NCBI GenBank assembly: GCA_002070755.1
Contig: MWDY01000108.1
Location: 1 to 14,900 of the forward strand
DNA: 14,900 bases
Reading direction: 5' to 3'
Origin: Spirochaetes bacterium ADurb.Bin110
Lineage (GTDB): Bacteria > Spirochaetota > Spirochaetia > Treponematales > Rectinemataceae
The translations under genes and the position numbers were made by a program. The notes under the pieces are model-generated. The model saw only the letters and a program-made list of their open reading frames with translations, was not told where the DNA came from and did no database searches. Below are positions 1 to 6,991 of the stretch, piece by piece (position 1 is the stretch's first letter; each line of letters opens with the position of its first letter).

Positions 1-119
1 GCTCTTTGCTATATTCTATATTCGGCTTTGGCAAAAGAAAACGGAAAGCAGGTGGCTGCCCGATGGATCTATGCAAGTAGCCAACCAAATTTCCGTTTTA
101 CTTCTTCTAAGGCCTTTAC
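1..119. other. Left host flank
   Basis: Chromosomal sequence upstream of the tRNA. Two frames are open across it, but both run on into the tRNA, so I cannot tell whether it holds the 3' end of a host gene. No promoter for the tRNA is obvious. Confidence 0.4.
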
Positions 120-192
120 GGGGAATTAGCTCAGTTGGTAGAGCGATAGGTTCGCAATCTATAGGTCAGGGGTTCGAATCCCCTATTCTCCA
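120..192 (+). tRNA. tRNA-Ala (anticodon CGC)
   Basis: A full 73-nt cloverleaf. The acceptor arm GGGGAAT/ATTCTCC contains the G3:U70 wobble pair that is the alanine identity signal. The D arm is GCTC/GAGC, the anticodon arm is ATAGG-TTCGCAA-TCTAT with anticodon CGC, and the T arm is AGGGG-TTCGAAT-CCCCT. The discriminator base is A and no CCA is encoded. It is the integration target: everything from the anticodon loop onward (151-192) is the element-borne copy that restores the gene after insertion. Confidence 0.96.
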
Positions 193-193
193 T
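151..193 (+). repeat. Left attachment site (attL core)
   Basis: Forty-three bases identical to 14619-14661. Identity begins exactly at the first base of the anticodon loop (TTCGCAA) and ends one base past the tRNA. This suggests strand exchange at or near the anticodon loop, a common target of tyrosine recombinases in tRNA genes. Confidence 0.95.
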
Positions 194-231
194 AAGGAAT
201 TACGTGATACTTGATGCTTGAAAAATAGCAA

Positions 232-268
232 TGTAACGGCGAAATGTAACGGAAACCGGTACAAACAC
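232..268 (+). promoter_or_regulatory. Left integrase arm-type sites
   Basis: Two direct copies of TGTAACGG (232-239 and 245-252) start 13 bp apart. They belong to a 37-bp block that matches 14457-14493 at 32 of 37 positions. The pairing of matching sites at both ends, just inside the att cores, is what is expected of integrase or excisionase arm sites. They end only 13 bp before the integrase start codon, so bound protein could also repress int. Confidence 0.65.
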
Positions 269-281
269 AAGGGGGTTTGCA

Positions 282-1583
282 ATGCCCCGATCAGCAAAAG
301 CGGTCCGCTGGGAAATTTACCTTCGCCCTAACGCAAAACAAGGTAAGCCAGTCTACTATGTGCGCGCCGTTGACATTCAAACAAAGAAAGCTCTTCTAAC
401 CCGTTCCACTGGAAGCGATTCGCGGAAAGCAGCCCGTGAGCTTATTGCGAAGTTGTCAGCAAAAATGGATTTTAGCCGCCTCGCCGCGGCAAAAACCGGA
501 AGCGTTGACGCGGCCTCTGCTGCACAAATGGAAAACATGTCGCTTTCGGAGTACTTTGTATTATTCTGGAATAAAGAAAAATCGTTCTACTTGCTGGCCC
601 GTGCCGATTCTGGAAAGCCTTTATCTTCGGCTTATATCGCTGCGCAGTATGCAAATGTAAAAACGCATGCTGAACCTTTCGAGGGATTCAAAACAACGGC
701 CCTGCGCGATGCAAACTTGTTTTTGATAGAAACCTATATTCGACATTTGCGGGCACAAGGTATATCGGGAAATGTGGTAGGCGATTGCCTGAACGCAATC
801 CGCACACCGCTGTCCTGGGCAATGAAACGCGGTCTAGTGCTGGAGCCGTTCTCATTCTCTGGTATTATCCGCCCAAAAGAAACCTATAGAACGCGTGGCA
901 TGCTGACCCGTGATGAAATCTCAAAAATAATTGCGCTTGATGTGGCGGAAACGATCAAGCCGCGGCCTCGACTGAAAAAGGGAGAGACACACGGAACACC
1001 CGGCCCTATTGATCTGCGAATCAAGGTAGGAACCTTGCTTGCTCACCTGGGGGCAATGCGTGCAGGCGAGATTCGTGGCTTGCGATGGTCAGCGATTGAT
1101 TTTGAAAAAAACAGAATAAGGATCGAACGAAACTTCGTTGAAGGCGATGGAGAAAAGGCCCCGAAGCGCGATTCCTTCGGCACCGTGCCGCTTGCGGAAC
1201 CTATACGCGAACCTTTACAGGCCCTTCGCGCCCTTGCGTTCAAGCTGGGCAGATACAATGTGAACGAATATGTGCTGTTTTCACTAACGACAGCGAATAA
1301 GCCTATATCTATAAAGGGTCTGGAGCATGGCTATTCGCGGCTGTTGGAATGGATCGGTATTTCTCCTGAAGAGCAGAAAGCGCGACACTTGACTCTGCAT
1401 GGGGGGCGACATTTCGCCGCCTCTTTGCTCGCCGACGAGATCGGCCCCTCCCTTGCCCGCAAGATAACCCGACACCGAAGCCTGCAAGCCTTCAAAGGGT
1501 ACGATCATGAAAGTAGCGAGGCTCTAGAAGCTGCGAGAAAGGTTCTTGAATTCAAATCGAAGCAAGAAAAGACAACAGAATAG
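282..1583 (+). CDS. int: Tyrosine-family site-specific integrase
   Basis: Catalyses integration and excision of the island at the adjacent tRNA-Ala. The 433-aa length is normal for phage and island integrases. An N-terminal arm-binding region (about 1-75) and a core-binding helical region (about 85-185) precede the catalytic domain. The active-site set is visible: R260 in GAMRAGEIRGLRW, a probable Lys near K295, H373 and R376 in LHGGRH, H398 in ITRHRS, and nucleophile Y407 in GYDHE. An AAGGGGG ribosome binding site lies 6 nt before the ATG. Its place next to the tRNA, with arm sites immediately upstream, is typical. It is intact, so the element may still be mobile. Confidence 0.96.
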   Translation: MPRSAKAVRWEIYLRPNAKQGKPVYYVRAVDIQTKKALLTRSTGSDSRKAARELIAKLSAKMDFSRLAAAKTGSVDAASAAQMENMSLSEYFVLFWNKEKSFYLLARADSGKPLSSAYIAAQYANVKTHAEPFEGFKTTALRDANLFLIETYIRHLRAQGISGNVVGDCLNAIRTPLSWAMKRGLVLEPFSFSGIIRPKETYRTRGMLTRDEISKIIALDVAETIKPRPRLKKGETHGTPGPIDLRIKVGTLLAHLGAMRAGEIRGLRWSAIDFEKNRIRIERNFVEGDGEKAPKRDSFGTVPLAEPIREPLQALRALAFKLGRYNVNEYVLFSLTTANKPISIKGLEHGYSRLLEWIGISPEEQKARHLTLHGGRHFAASLLADEIGPSLARKITRHRSLQAFKGYDHESSEALEAARKVLEFKSKQEKTTE

Positions 1584-1630
1584 CTTCTTTCAAATATTGG
1601 TCATGCTATACATCCGTGTAGTGATTGATA

Positions 1631-1659
1631 TTGACAAGGATTGCAAGCCATGATATATA
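1631..1659 (+). promoter_or_regulatory. Sigma-70-type promoter
   Basis: TTGACA (1631-1636, perfect -35) is followed after 17 bp by TATATA (1654-1659); an overlapping TATAAT sits at 1656-1661 with 19-bp spacing. It lies directly before the 168-aa gene. Transcription would start near 1666-1668, at or after that gene's first possible ATG, so a downstream or leaderless start is implied. Confidence 0.6.
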
Positions 1660-2166
1660 ATGATTATGTTACGGCCAAAAATGCCAGTCGAAACATTTTC
1701 GCGAAAATATGCTTCAATCCATTTTGATGCCGGCCATATTCTACACAATTATGCAGCAGATTTTTCAATTGTTTACTTAGGCGACGAAGACGAAGATACC
1801 AAGAAGTTCAACGCTACACCGCGCATACCTATTCGTGGCCTAATTCCTTTGGGGGTTGACCTTATAAATCCCGAAACGCTGAAGAAATTGCCAATAAAAA
1901 ATCTGCAAGAGCTTCAAAATGAGAATTTGTATATCCATCGGTTTGATCTCCGTAAGTTGCGAAGCCGCTGTAATTTGTCGCGGGCAGATCTTTCGAAATT
2001 ATTTGATATGCCAGCAAAAACAATTGCAAGGTGGCTCGCGAAAAGCAAAGCGGACACTGATATTATCCCCATCGAAAAAAATAGATTTAAAATTGTAGCT
2101 AGAAATTTATACTTTCAGGAAAAAATTGCCTCAGGCGAGTTCGGCATAGACCGTCCGGGGCTTTAA
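1660..2166 (+). CDS. Putative HTH regulatory protein, family unrecognised
   Basis: A 168-aa protein of no family I can name. Residues about 103-130 (RCNLSRADLSKLFDMPAKTI and the following ARWL) read like a helix-turn-helix: a short helix, a turn, then a recognition helix ending in ARWL. The region before it is acidic around DEDED. It sits between int and the AlpA/replication operon, where satellites often carry their regulator, so a transcriptional regulator is a reasonable inference. The start is uncertain. The ATG at 1660 overlaps the -10 element and has no Shine-Dalgarno; ATGs at 1666 (leaderless) and 1681 are alternatives. An AAGGA at 1636-1640 is better placed for the ATG at 1650, but that frame stops after 25 codons. 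Confidence 0.7.
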   Translation: MIMLRPKMPVETFSRKYASIHFDAGHILHNYAADFSIVYLGDEDEDTKKFNATPRIPIRGLIPLGVDLINPETLKKLPIKNLQELQNENLYIHRFDLRKLRSRCNLSRADLSKLFDMPAKTIARWLAKSKADTDIIPIEKNRFKIVARNLYFQEKIASGEFGIDRPGL

Positions 2167-2167
2167 G

Positions 2168-2337
2168 TATAATGCGGATAACCGCAGGAATTGGCGGCAA
2201 TTGCCAGCCTAAAGCTTGCGGCGCAAATTGCAGATAACAGGCAAGGCTGTCAGCTAAGACTGTTGTTCGCAATTTGGGGCATGTCCCCCGCGAATTTTCT
2301 CACCTACAACCGCAAAAGCGGCGTAGGTAGATTTTTT
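2168..2337 (+). promoter_or_regulatory. Structured leader RNA / attenuator candidate
   Basis: A TATAAT hexamer (2168-2173), without a good -35, precedes about 160 nt full of hairpins: TGCGG-ATAA-CCGCA (2173-2186), palindrome GGCAATTGCC (2196-2205), a TTCGC..GGGG/CCCC..GCGAA stem (2266-2294) followed by four Ts, and a strong terminator (2302-2337). CAAATTGC (2224-2231) is fully complementary to GCAATTTG (2269-2276) and would compete with the third hairpin, an arrangement seen in attenuators. It could be a leader controlling the replication operon or a stand-alone small RNA. It resembles no riboswitch class I recognise. Confidence 0.45.
2302..2337 (+). terminator. Intrinsic terminator before alpA-like gene
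   Basis: The stem ACCTAC-aa-CCGC / GCGG-c-GTAGGT has an AAAA loop and is followed by AGA and six Ts. It ends 14 nt before the ATG of the AlpA-like gene, so transcripts entering from upstream must pass it to express the replication operon. Confidence 0.75.
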
Positions 2338-2350
2338 GCGGAGGCACATC

Positions 2351-2608
2351 ATGCCTGAAGACATTAAAATTGCTTTTTCTGTCACTGAGGCCGCTAAAGC
2401 GGCCGGTCTATCCACAAAAACGTTATGGACCAAAATCCGATCGGGTGAACTTCGATCTGCACGCGTCGGTGCACGCGTCTTGATCCTTCAATCTGACTTG
2501 TCGCAATGGCTCAATAGTCTCGCCGACAATTCGGGGCGCATTGTTCGTACAGATCGTTCTGAATTTCTCAAACAGCAAAATCGCAAGCGCAGCGAGGCCA
2601 CAAAATGA
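2351..2608 (+). CDS. AlpA/excisionase-like HTH DNA-binding protein
   Basis: An 85-aa protein with a MerR/excisionase-type winged helix-turn-helix over residues about 8-56. FSVTEAAKAAGLSTKTLW is the HTH, then KIRSGELRSARVGARVLI is the wing, then DLSQWL. Such proteins act as excisionases or as activators of satellite genes (AlpA of P4-like elements). The start at 2351 is preferred because GGAGG lies 8 nt upstream; extending to the TTG at 2336 would place codons in the terminator tract. Its TGA overlaps the next ATG (ATGA), so the two genes are translationally coupled. Confidence 0.85.
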   Translation: MPEDIKIAFSVTEAAKAAGLSTKTLWTKIRSGELRSARVGARVLILQSDLSQWLNSLADNSGRIVRTDRSEFLKQQNRKRSEATK

Positions 2609-2991
2609 CCGCGGCGGAAATAAAAAACCCACCGGCTGGAGGCGGGCTTGATGCAAGACAAATAACTTTAACTCCATATAGCATAATCAAAAAACAGAAA
2701 GCTGTCAAGGTGCAGATCATCCGCATGCGCCAGCGGCTGAACCTTGAGATCGAGGACTGGAGGCGCTTCGCCATTTTCACCGCACGGGTTTTCCTTGACT
2801 ATGCGCCGGCGGAGATCCGCGCTCGATTCACTGGCCGACCTTCCGAGACGCCGCACGAGACTATCGAGCTAGCTGAAACATTCCTGCTTCTATACGCAAT
2901 TGCCGAGGACTTAGCAACGGCTGCAGACGCGCCGTATTCCTTGGAGGAGCTTTGGCAGGCAGCGATAAAGCTGGCGGGGGTGGCATCATGA
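2605..2991 (+). CDS. Hypothetical protein in replication operon
   Basis: A 128-aa protein I do not recognise. Residues about 40-125 are predicted largely helical and rich in Ala, Glu, Leu and Arg, with a poorly conserved-looking N-terminus (NPPAGGG). No catalytic motif or membrane segment is visible. It overlaps the gene before by 4 nt (ATGA) and the DUF3631 gene after by 4 nt, so all three are one coupled unit. An accessory role in replication or its control is inferred from position only. Confidence 0.75.
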   Translation: MTAAEIKNPPAGGGLDARQITLTPYSIIKKQKAVKVQIIRMRQRLNLEIEDWRRFAIFTARVFLDYAPAEIRARFTGRPSETPHETIELAETFLLLYAIAEDLATAADAPYSLEELWQAAIKLAGVAS

Positions 2992-4463
2992 AAGCGCCTC
3001 TGCCGATCGAGGAGATCCTGCGGGGAATCTCCGCAAACGACATGCAGCCGGCTGCTGATGAGCTGCAAGAGCGAGTAAATGCTTTGTCAGAGATCGAGTA
3101 CGAGCAAAAAAGAAAAGAACTGGCCGCGGAATATAATGTGCGAATTTCCGCGCTCGACCGGCTTCGTAAAAAGCCTGAAGCGCAAAAACAAGGCAAGGTG
3201 CTGAAGCTGGAAGATCCTATCCCTGCGCCTGATCCACAGGATGGCAGGCGGCTTCTTGATGATCTAACTGCGCAGATTGGGCGATTTATTGCCGCTGATG
3301 CTAGCAGTATCGACGCAATGGCCCTGTGGGCTGTATTTGCGCATATCGCTGACCGCGCCGCCGTTTGCCCAAATTTGGCCTTCGTGTCGGCGACAAAGGC
3401 CTGCGGCAAAAGCACGGCGCTCGATGTGGTATCGAGGCTTGTTCCGCGAGCGATCAACATTGCGAATATCACACCGGCTGCACTGTTCCGGGTGATTGAG
3501 GCCGCGCATCCTTCACTCATCATTGATGAAGCCGATACGATGTTCCGGCAGAATGAGGAATTGCGATGTTTATTGAACGCCGGTTTCACGCGAAGCGCCG
3601 CGCAAGTATTGAGAACCGTGGGCGACGACTACGAACCGCGAATGTTCACGGTATGGGCACCGAAGGCCTTTGCACTCATAGGCAGGTTGCCTGACACCTT
3701 GGAATCGCGTTCTGTCGTTATTCACATGCGCCGAAGGCTGCCGGATGAGGAGATCGAGCGGTTAAGGGCAGACCAAGACCAGGGCTTTTCGCAACTGCAA
3801 TCGCGGATTTCACGGTTCGTTCTGGACAATGTAAAAGCGATTCTAAATGATGAGCCGGAGCTGCCGGAGGTACTAACGGATCGACAGGCCGATGTGTGGC
3901 GTGAGCTATTCCGGATCGCTGATATTGCAGGCGGAGGCTGGCCGGATCGAGCGCGGCGGGCAGCCTTGGAACTTTGCGCGAAAAGCGATGATGACGGCGA
4001 CCTATCGATTCGGCTTTTGGCTGACCTGCAAACGATCTTCGCTGAATTGCCGGAACGGCACATGTGGCCTTCACAGACAATCGTTGATGCACTGAACGGC
4101 CTTGAGGAAGCACCGTGGGCTGAAATGAACAATTCTAAAGGACTAACAACGAACCGTCTTGCAAGGATGCTACAGCGATTCGAGATCCACACGAAGACTG
4201 TACGCACAGGAAACCGAACGCCGAAAGGGTATACGGCTGCATCCTTCGCCGATATATTCGCGCGATACTTACCAAACAACCGCAACACGCAACAAAACAG
4301 CGATAACTCTTTGCAGAATAGCAACATAAAATGTTGCGGAAATGTTTTTGTTGCGGATGGCAACCGCAACATTCATGAGAAAGGCTGCGATGACGACAGC
4401 ATGGCGATCGATGAAGGAAGCCCTGCCGGAACAGCGGGAGGTGATGAACTCGGCATTTTTTGA
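2988..4463 (+). CDS. DUF3631-family replication ATPase (helicase/primase-associated)
   Basis: A 491-aa protein. Residues about 1-65 are a helical region with the LSEIEYEQKRKELA signature seen before DUF3631 domains. The ATPase core follows: Walker A ATKACGKST (135-143), Walker B SLIIDEAD (176-183), and an arginine-rich segment near DTLESRSVVIHMRRRL (236-251). DUF3631 proteins are the replication ATPases or helicases of many phages, plasmids and satellites; no separate primase domain is visible. The ATG at 2988 is chosen over an upstream in-frame ATG at 2952 because it overlaps the previous stop (ATGA) and follows GGGGGTGG. The last ~70 residues are low-complexity (Asn/Gln-rich) and are encoded by the CCGCAAC repeat cluster. 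Confidence 0.85.
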   Translation: MKAPLPIEEILRGISANDMQPAADELQERVNALSEIEYEQKRKELAAEYNVRISALDRLRKKPEAQKQGKVLKLEDPIPAPDPQDGRRLLDDLTAQIGRFIAADASSIDAMALWAVFAHIADRAAVCPNLAFVSATKACGKSTALDVVSRLVPRAINIANITPAALFRVIEAAHPSLIIDEADTMFRQNEELRCLLNAGFTRSAAQVLRTVGDDYEPRMFTVWAPKAFALIGRLPDTLESRSVVIHMRRRLPDEEIERLRADQDQGFSQLQSRISRFVLDNVKAILNDEPELPEVLTDRQADVWRELFRIADIAGGGWPDRARRAALELCAKSDDDGDLSIRLLADLQTIFAELPERHMWPSQTIVDALNGLEEAPWAEMNNSKGLTTNRLARMLQRFEIHTKTVRTGNRTPKGYTAASFADIFARYLPNNRNTQQNSDNSLQNSNIKCCGNVFVADGNRNIHEKGCDDDSMAIDEGSPAGTAGGDELGIF

Positions 4464-4558
4464 AATGTTGCGGATTCAAACCGCAACCGCAACATAACCG
4501 CAACACGGATATTCCTCTGCATTATAAGTAAATATTCAAGAAATGTTTTGCGTTGCGG
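4280..4558. other. Iteron-like CCGCAAC cluster, probable replication origin
   Basis: Nine exact copies of CCGCAAC lie within 279 bp. Plus orientation: 4280, 4364, 4481, 4487 and 4498. Minus orientation (GTTGCGG): 4333, 4350, 4467 and 4552. A near copy is at 4287. Two identical palindromic units, GTTGCGG-7 nt-CCGCAAC, occur at 4350-4370 and 4467-4487. An AT-rich stretch (4509-4549) lies beside them. Repeats spanning the 3' end of a replication gene and the gap after it are typical of origins in small phages and satellites. They could instead be operators for terS. Confidence 0.65.
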
Positions 4559-4580
4559 TTGCTTTAGAAAGGGGGTTGAA

Positions 4581-5231
4581 ATGGAAAAAATAGACGATGG
4601 AAAGAAACAGGTACTACATAAAGAAGTTCTACGACACCGGAAAAGGATTCCCCCGCGCTGGCGTAAATTTGCGCAGGAGTATTTCTTGAGCGGCTTAAAG
4701 AATGCAACCGAATCGTATCGAAAGGCCTATGGCGATTCCGTGGAGGCGGCGCATATTTGTGCGGCTCAATTATTAGCGAAGCAGCGATTTCAAGAATATT
4801 TTGCCGAGTTTCTTGAAAAGCAATTAGGTGATGACAAGGCGGTCCTTGCGGCACAAGTCATTCAGAAGATGAAAGTCCGAGCTTTCTATGATCCCTCCGA
4901 TATTATCAATGATGACGGCAGCTTACGACATAGCATGGAAGAGCTCTCGGAAATGGGCTTGAGCTATGCGATTGATGGCATTGAGCGGAGGATTACAAAA
5001 CAGGGTGATGAGATTATAAGAGTCAGGCTTGCGGATCGGCAGGCAGCGCTCGAAAGTTTGGCAAAATATTTACGCTTGATCCAGCAAGGCAATAATGTTG
5101 AGATAAATGCGGAGAAATCGTATCAATTTGTCGTGATACAAAGGATGACGCCAGAAGAATGGGACAAATACTACGAACAGAAGATGCAGAAGATATATGG
5201 GACCCCCAGCCCCGACAAGCCGAAGCAATAA
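4581..5231 (+). CDS. terS: Phage terminase small subunit (Terminase_2-like), lone
   Basis: A 216-aa protein resembling Terminase_2 small subunits. An N-terminal HTH region (about 20-75) has RWRKFAQEYFLSGLKNATES and SYRKAYG followed by an AAQLLA segment. A middle segment contains MKVRAFYDPSDIINDDGSL, and the end has the typical DRQAALESLAKYL (about 160-172). TerS recognises packaging sites and hands DNA to the large terminase. No large subunit, portal or capsid gene is in the window, the arrangement used by satellites that redirect a helper's packaging motor. The start at 4581 follows AAGGGGG at 5 nt spacing; the upstream TTG at 4548 lies inside the repeats. Confidence 0.85.
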   Translation: MEKIDDGKKQVLHKEVLRHRKRIPPRWRKFAQEYFLSGLKNATESYRKAYGDSVEAAHICAAQLLAKQRFQEYFAEFLEKQLGDDKAVLAAQVIQKMKVRAFYDPSDIINDDGSLRHSMEELSEMGLSYAIDGIERRITKQGDEIIRVRLADRQAALESLAKYLRLIQQGNNVEINAEKSYQFVVIQRMTPEEWDKYYEQKMQKIYGTPSPDKPKQ

Positions 5232-5337
5232 CGAGTCCAGGCTTCGAGTTCTTCTTTGGCGACACGCCATGCCCTATATGGATTGAAATTGATAAAAAAT
5301 TATAGAAGTTAAGTTTAATTAACAAATAAAAAGCCAC

Positions 5338-5409
5338 GCAGAAGCGATAGCTCAATAAGCGATAGGTTGTCAATGCTATTTAATAGAAACGGCCTATAGG
5401 GGCTTCTGT
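5338..5409 (+). other. tRNA-like structured sequence
   Basis: A perfect 7-bp closing stem CAGAAGC (5339-5345)/GCTTCTG (5402-5408), extended by a G:U pair, encloses 56 nt. The inside contains AGCTCAATAAGCGATAGGTT, which resembles the D-arm/anticodon side of the tRNA-Ala here, and ATAG..CTAT around a GTTGTCAATG loop. There is no TTCGAAT T-loop, so it is not a normal tRNA. It may be a tRNA relic or an unrelated RNA or DNA fold. Confidence 0.35.
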
Positions 5410-5465
5410 TTGCCAGGGGGTGAAAAGAGTATGGCTTGCCTTCGGAAAACCTTGCTATGGTAGCC

Positions 5466-5483
5466 TATCAGCGACAGCGGGCA
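5466..5483 (+). repeat. 18-bp direct repeat, copy 1
   Basis: TATCAGCGACAGCGGGCA, identical to 12357-12374. In both places a short open frame reads YQRQRA through it. Confidence 0.7.
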
Positions 5484-5640
5484 ATGGAGAGCACAGGGTA
5501 TTCGCAATATTCTGCTTGACAGCTGCTTCTGAAGGTGGTGTAACTATGCAAATACCGTTGGAGGAATTATCATAACTCTGCCGGCGAATAGACGATGACC
5601 TTTGACAGCAAGTAAATGGCGAATCTCTAACCTTGGATTT

Positions 5641-6159
5641 TTAAGGATTCAAATACAGGTACATTCTTCCATACTGAATAATCTTGCTTGATGTTATGGG
5701 ATACTTCCTTTCTGATACAATTCCGGTAAGATTTGTGGAATCAATAAAATAGACGTTGCCGTCATCAAATCGGTCGAAGAGAGCGACATGGCTTATGATT
5801 TCATCTTCACCCATGAAGATAAGGTCTCCGGTTTTTGGATGGTCTACCAATGCACAGTATTTTGACAACCCTATAGCATTGGTGTCAGTAAAAGGCAGCG
5901 AGTATCCATAATCAGCGCTTGCATATTCATAGCACCGTATAACCAAGCCAGAACAATCAACCTTTATCTGTCGGGGCAATGGATCCTGGCTACCCCATTC
6001 ATAGATAGTCCCTAATGCTTCGTATTTCTTTGCGTAAGCAAAAGCTGCTTTTCTGACCGTTTCAGGCGCTAAATAATAAGAGGTTTCTTTCAGCCATAGT
6101 GAGCAGGATGCTACAAGCATGATTACTACAAGGCAGAAAAGCCATTTCCCGAAAGCCAT
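5641..6159 (-). CDS. NlpC/P60-family lipoprotein (peptidoglycan hydrolase)
   Basis: A 172-aa lipoprotein. Residues 1-19 form a lipoprotein signal with lipobox LVASC, so the mature protein would be anchored through Cys19. The rest is a short NlpC/P60 domain: YEWGSQDP, then catalytic Cys in VDCSGLVIRCY, then GDLIFM, then catalytic His in ISHVALF, with a polar IDST near the end as the likely third position. These enzymes cut peptide stems of peptidoglycan at the cell envelope. It faces away from the replication core and stands alone. A lysogenic-conversion or wall-remodelling role is inference. The start ATG has only a weak upstream Shine-Dalgarno. Confidence 0.85.
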   Translation of the reverse strand: MAFGKWLFCLVVIMLVASCSLWLKETSYYLAPETVRKAAFAYAKKYEALGTIYEWGSQDPLPRQIKVDCSGLVIRCYEYASADYGYSLPFTDTNAIGLSKYCALVDHPKTGDLIFMGEDEIISHVALFDRFDDGNVYFIDSTNLTGIVSERKYPITSSKIIQYGRMYLYLNP

Positions 6160-6358
6160 AGGGTTATTTTATCACTGTTTGCAATAGATGGTTGTGTGGG
6201 AAATTAGGAAACTTCATTTCGTGACATTGCAGGATATCTTGAAATTATTGATACCGCTTCTTGATAGAGGGTTTGGCAATGGAATCAAGGTACGATTCTT
6301 TATGGCAACCGGGTGGCGCTATGAATCGAACCGTTTGCACAAGAATAATAAAACACTC

Positions 6359-6907
6359 TTATAAAAGCAATTGTTTTGTTGGTAGCACATGTTCGATGCA
6401 AAATGTTCGCTTGAATTCCTCAAGCGATAAGCGATGTCCGCTAATGCTCTTTTTCCAATTTCTTTTAACAATGGTTCCTTCATGCTTCTTATCAGGATAA
6501 ATGCACCCATTCAAATGAATATAAATCCAAGCCCAATATAGCTCCCGCTCAGGAACCAATCTTTTTTCTTCTTCAAAGAATTCAGGAGGATGTATTTTCA
6601 TAATCCCATTAACTTCCCTACTAGGCACTCTTGTATGGACCAATTCATGAATAAGAATATACTCGATTACTTGCTCAGGTGTATCGGGATGGTTCAGCAC
6701 GGAGTGCAAGAAAATGTCATGCTTATCATCATCAATGGAGATGCAAGCCAAAGGCTTTTGTTTTCGCTGTATCCAAACATGGATTGGTACGGTGGCCAGT
6801 TCGGGGAATCGATTAAGTGCCTTATGAAGTGTAACGTAGATATCAAAGCTGAAGAGCGGAAACTCCGGATTCTCGGAAGGTTTCTCAGTGAAAATGAATC
6901 GAGTCAT
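6359..6907 (-). CDS. HExxH putative zinc metalloprotein
   Basis: A 182-aa protein with a zinc-protease motif, HELVH (87-91), preceded by IEYILI and followed 15 residues later by HPPEFFEEEK (106-115), whose His or Glu could be the third ligand. The layout is like SprT/WLM-type small metalloproteases, but I cannot place it in a named family. No signal peptide is visible, so it is probably cytoplasmic. It lies 84 bp downstream of the 90-aa gene on the same strand, likely co-transcribed. The pair could be a regulatory or stress-response protease with a partner, but nothing in sequence fixes a substrate. Confidence 0.75.
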   Translation of the reverse strand: MTRFIFTEKPSENPEFPLFSFDIYVTLHKALNRFPELATVPIHVWIQRKQKPLACISIDDDKHDIFLHSVLNHPDTPEQVIEYILIHELVHTRVPSREVNGIMKIHPPEFFEEEKRLVPERELYWAWIYIHLNGCIYPDKKHEGTIVKRNWKKSISGHRLSLEEFKRTFCIEHVLPTKQLLL

Positions 6908-6991
6908 TGCAGTTCCATTATTTCAATGATAGATCACTATTGATAAAGGATAAAACAGTATTTTATATGAGTGGATGTTAAAAGTAAAATC

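Larger units (their letters stand above)
5232..5640. other. Non-coding stretch after terS
   Basis: There is no convincing gene in 409 bp. It holds an AT-rich start (5281-5332), a tRNA-like fold (5338-5409), an 18-bp repeat shared with 12357-12374, and a weak 51-codon frame from GTG 5420 to TAA 5575 that lacks a spaced ribosome binding site. Lying next to terS, it is a place to look for a packaging (pac/cos-like) site, though none is recognisable by sequence alone. Confidence 0.5.

Noticed and set aside
2617..2648. On the minus strand CCCGCC/GGTGGG followed by six Ts looks like an intrinsic terminator inside the 128-aa gene.
   Set aside because: No minus-strand gene lies nearby to end here; it falls in the NPPAGG codons and is probably incidental.
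2861..3589. Long minus-strand open frame (242 aa) opposite the DUF3631 gene.
   Set aside because: It has the Ser/Ala/Arg-rich composition of an antisense shadow of a GC-rich gene, with no motif, and the plus-strand gene has clear Walker motifs.
4280..4558. CRISPR array interpretation of the repeated CCGCAAC motifs.
   Set aside because: Repeats are 7 bp, irregularly spaced and in both orientations, half inside a coding region; there are no cas genes.
5420..5644. A 51-codon frame from GTG 5420 to TAA 5575, continuing as open sequence past TAA 5573 and TGA 5603 to 5644, as if a gene with two in-frame stops.
   Set aside because: The G-run touches the GTG with no spacing, internal stops are real, and the peptide resembles nothing I know; chance is as likely as a pseudogene.
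6261..6500. Plus-strand 79-aa frame opposite the HExxH gene.
   Set aside because: Most of it is antisense to a better-supported gene, and it lacks a recognisable domain or ribosome binding site.
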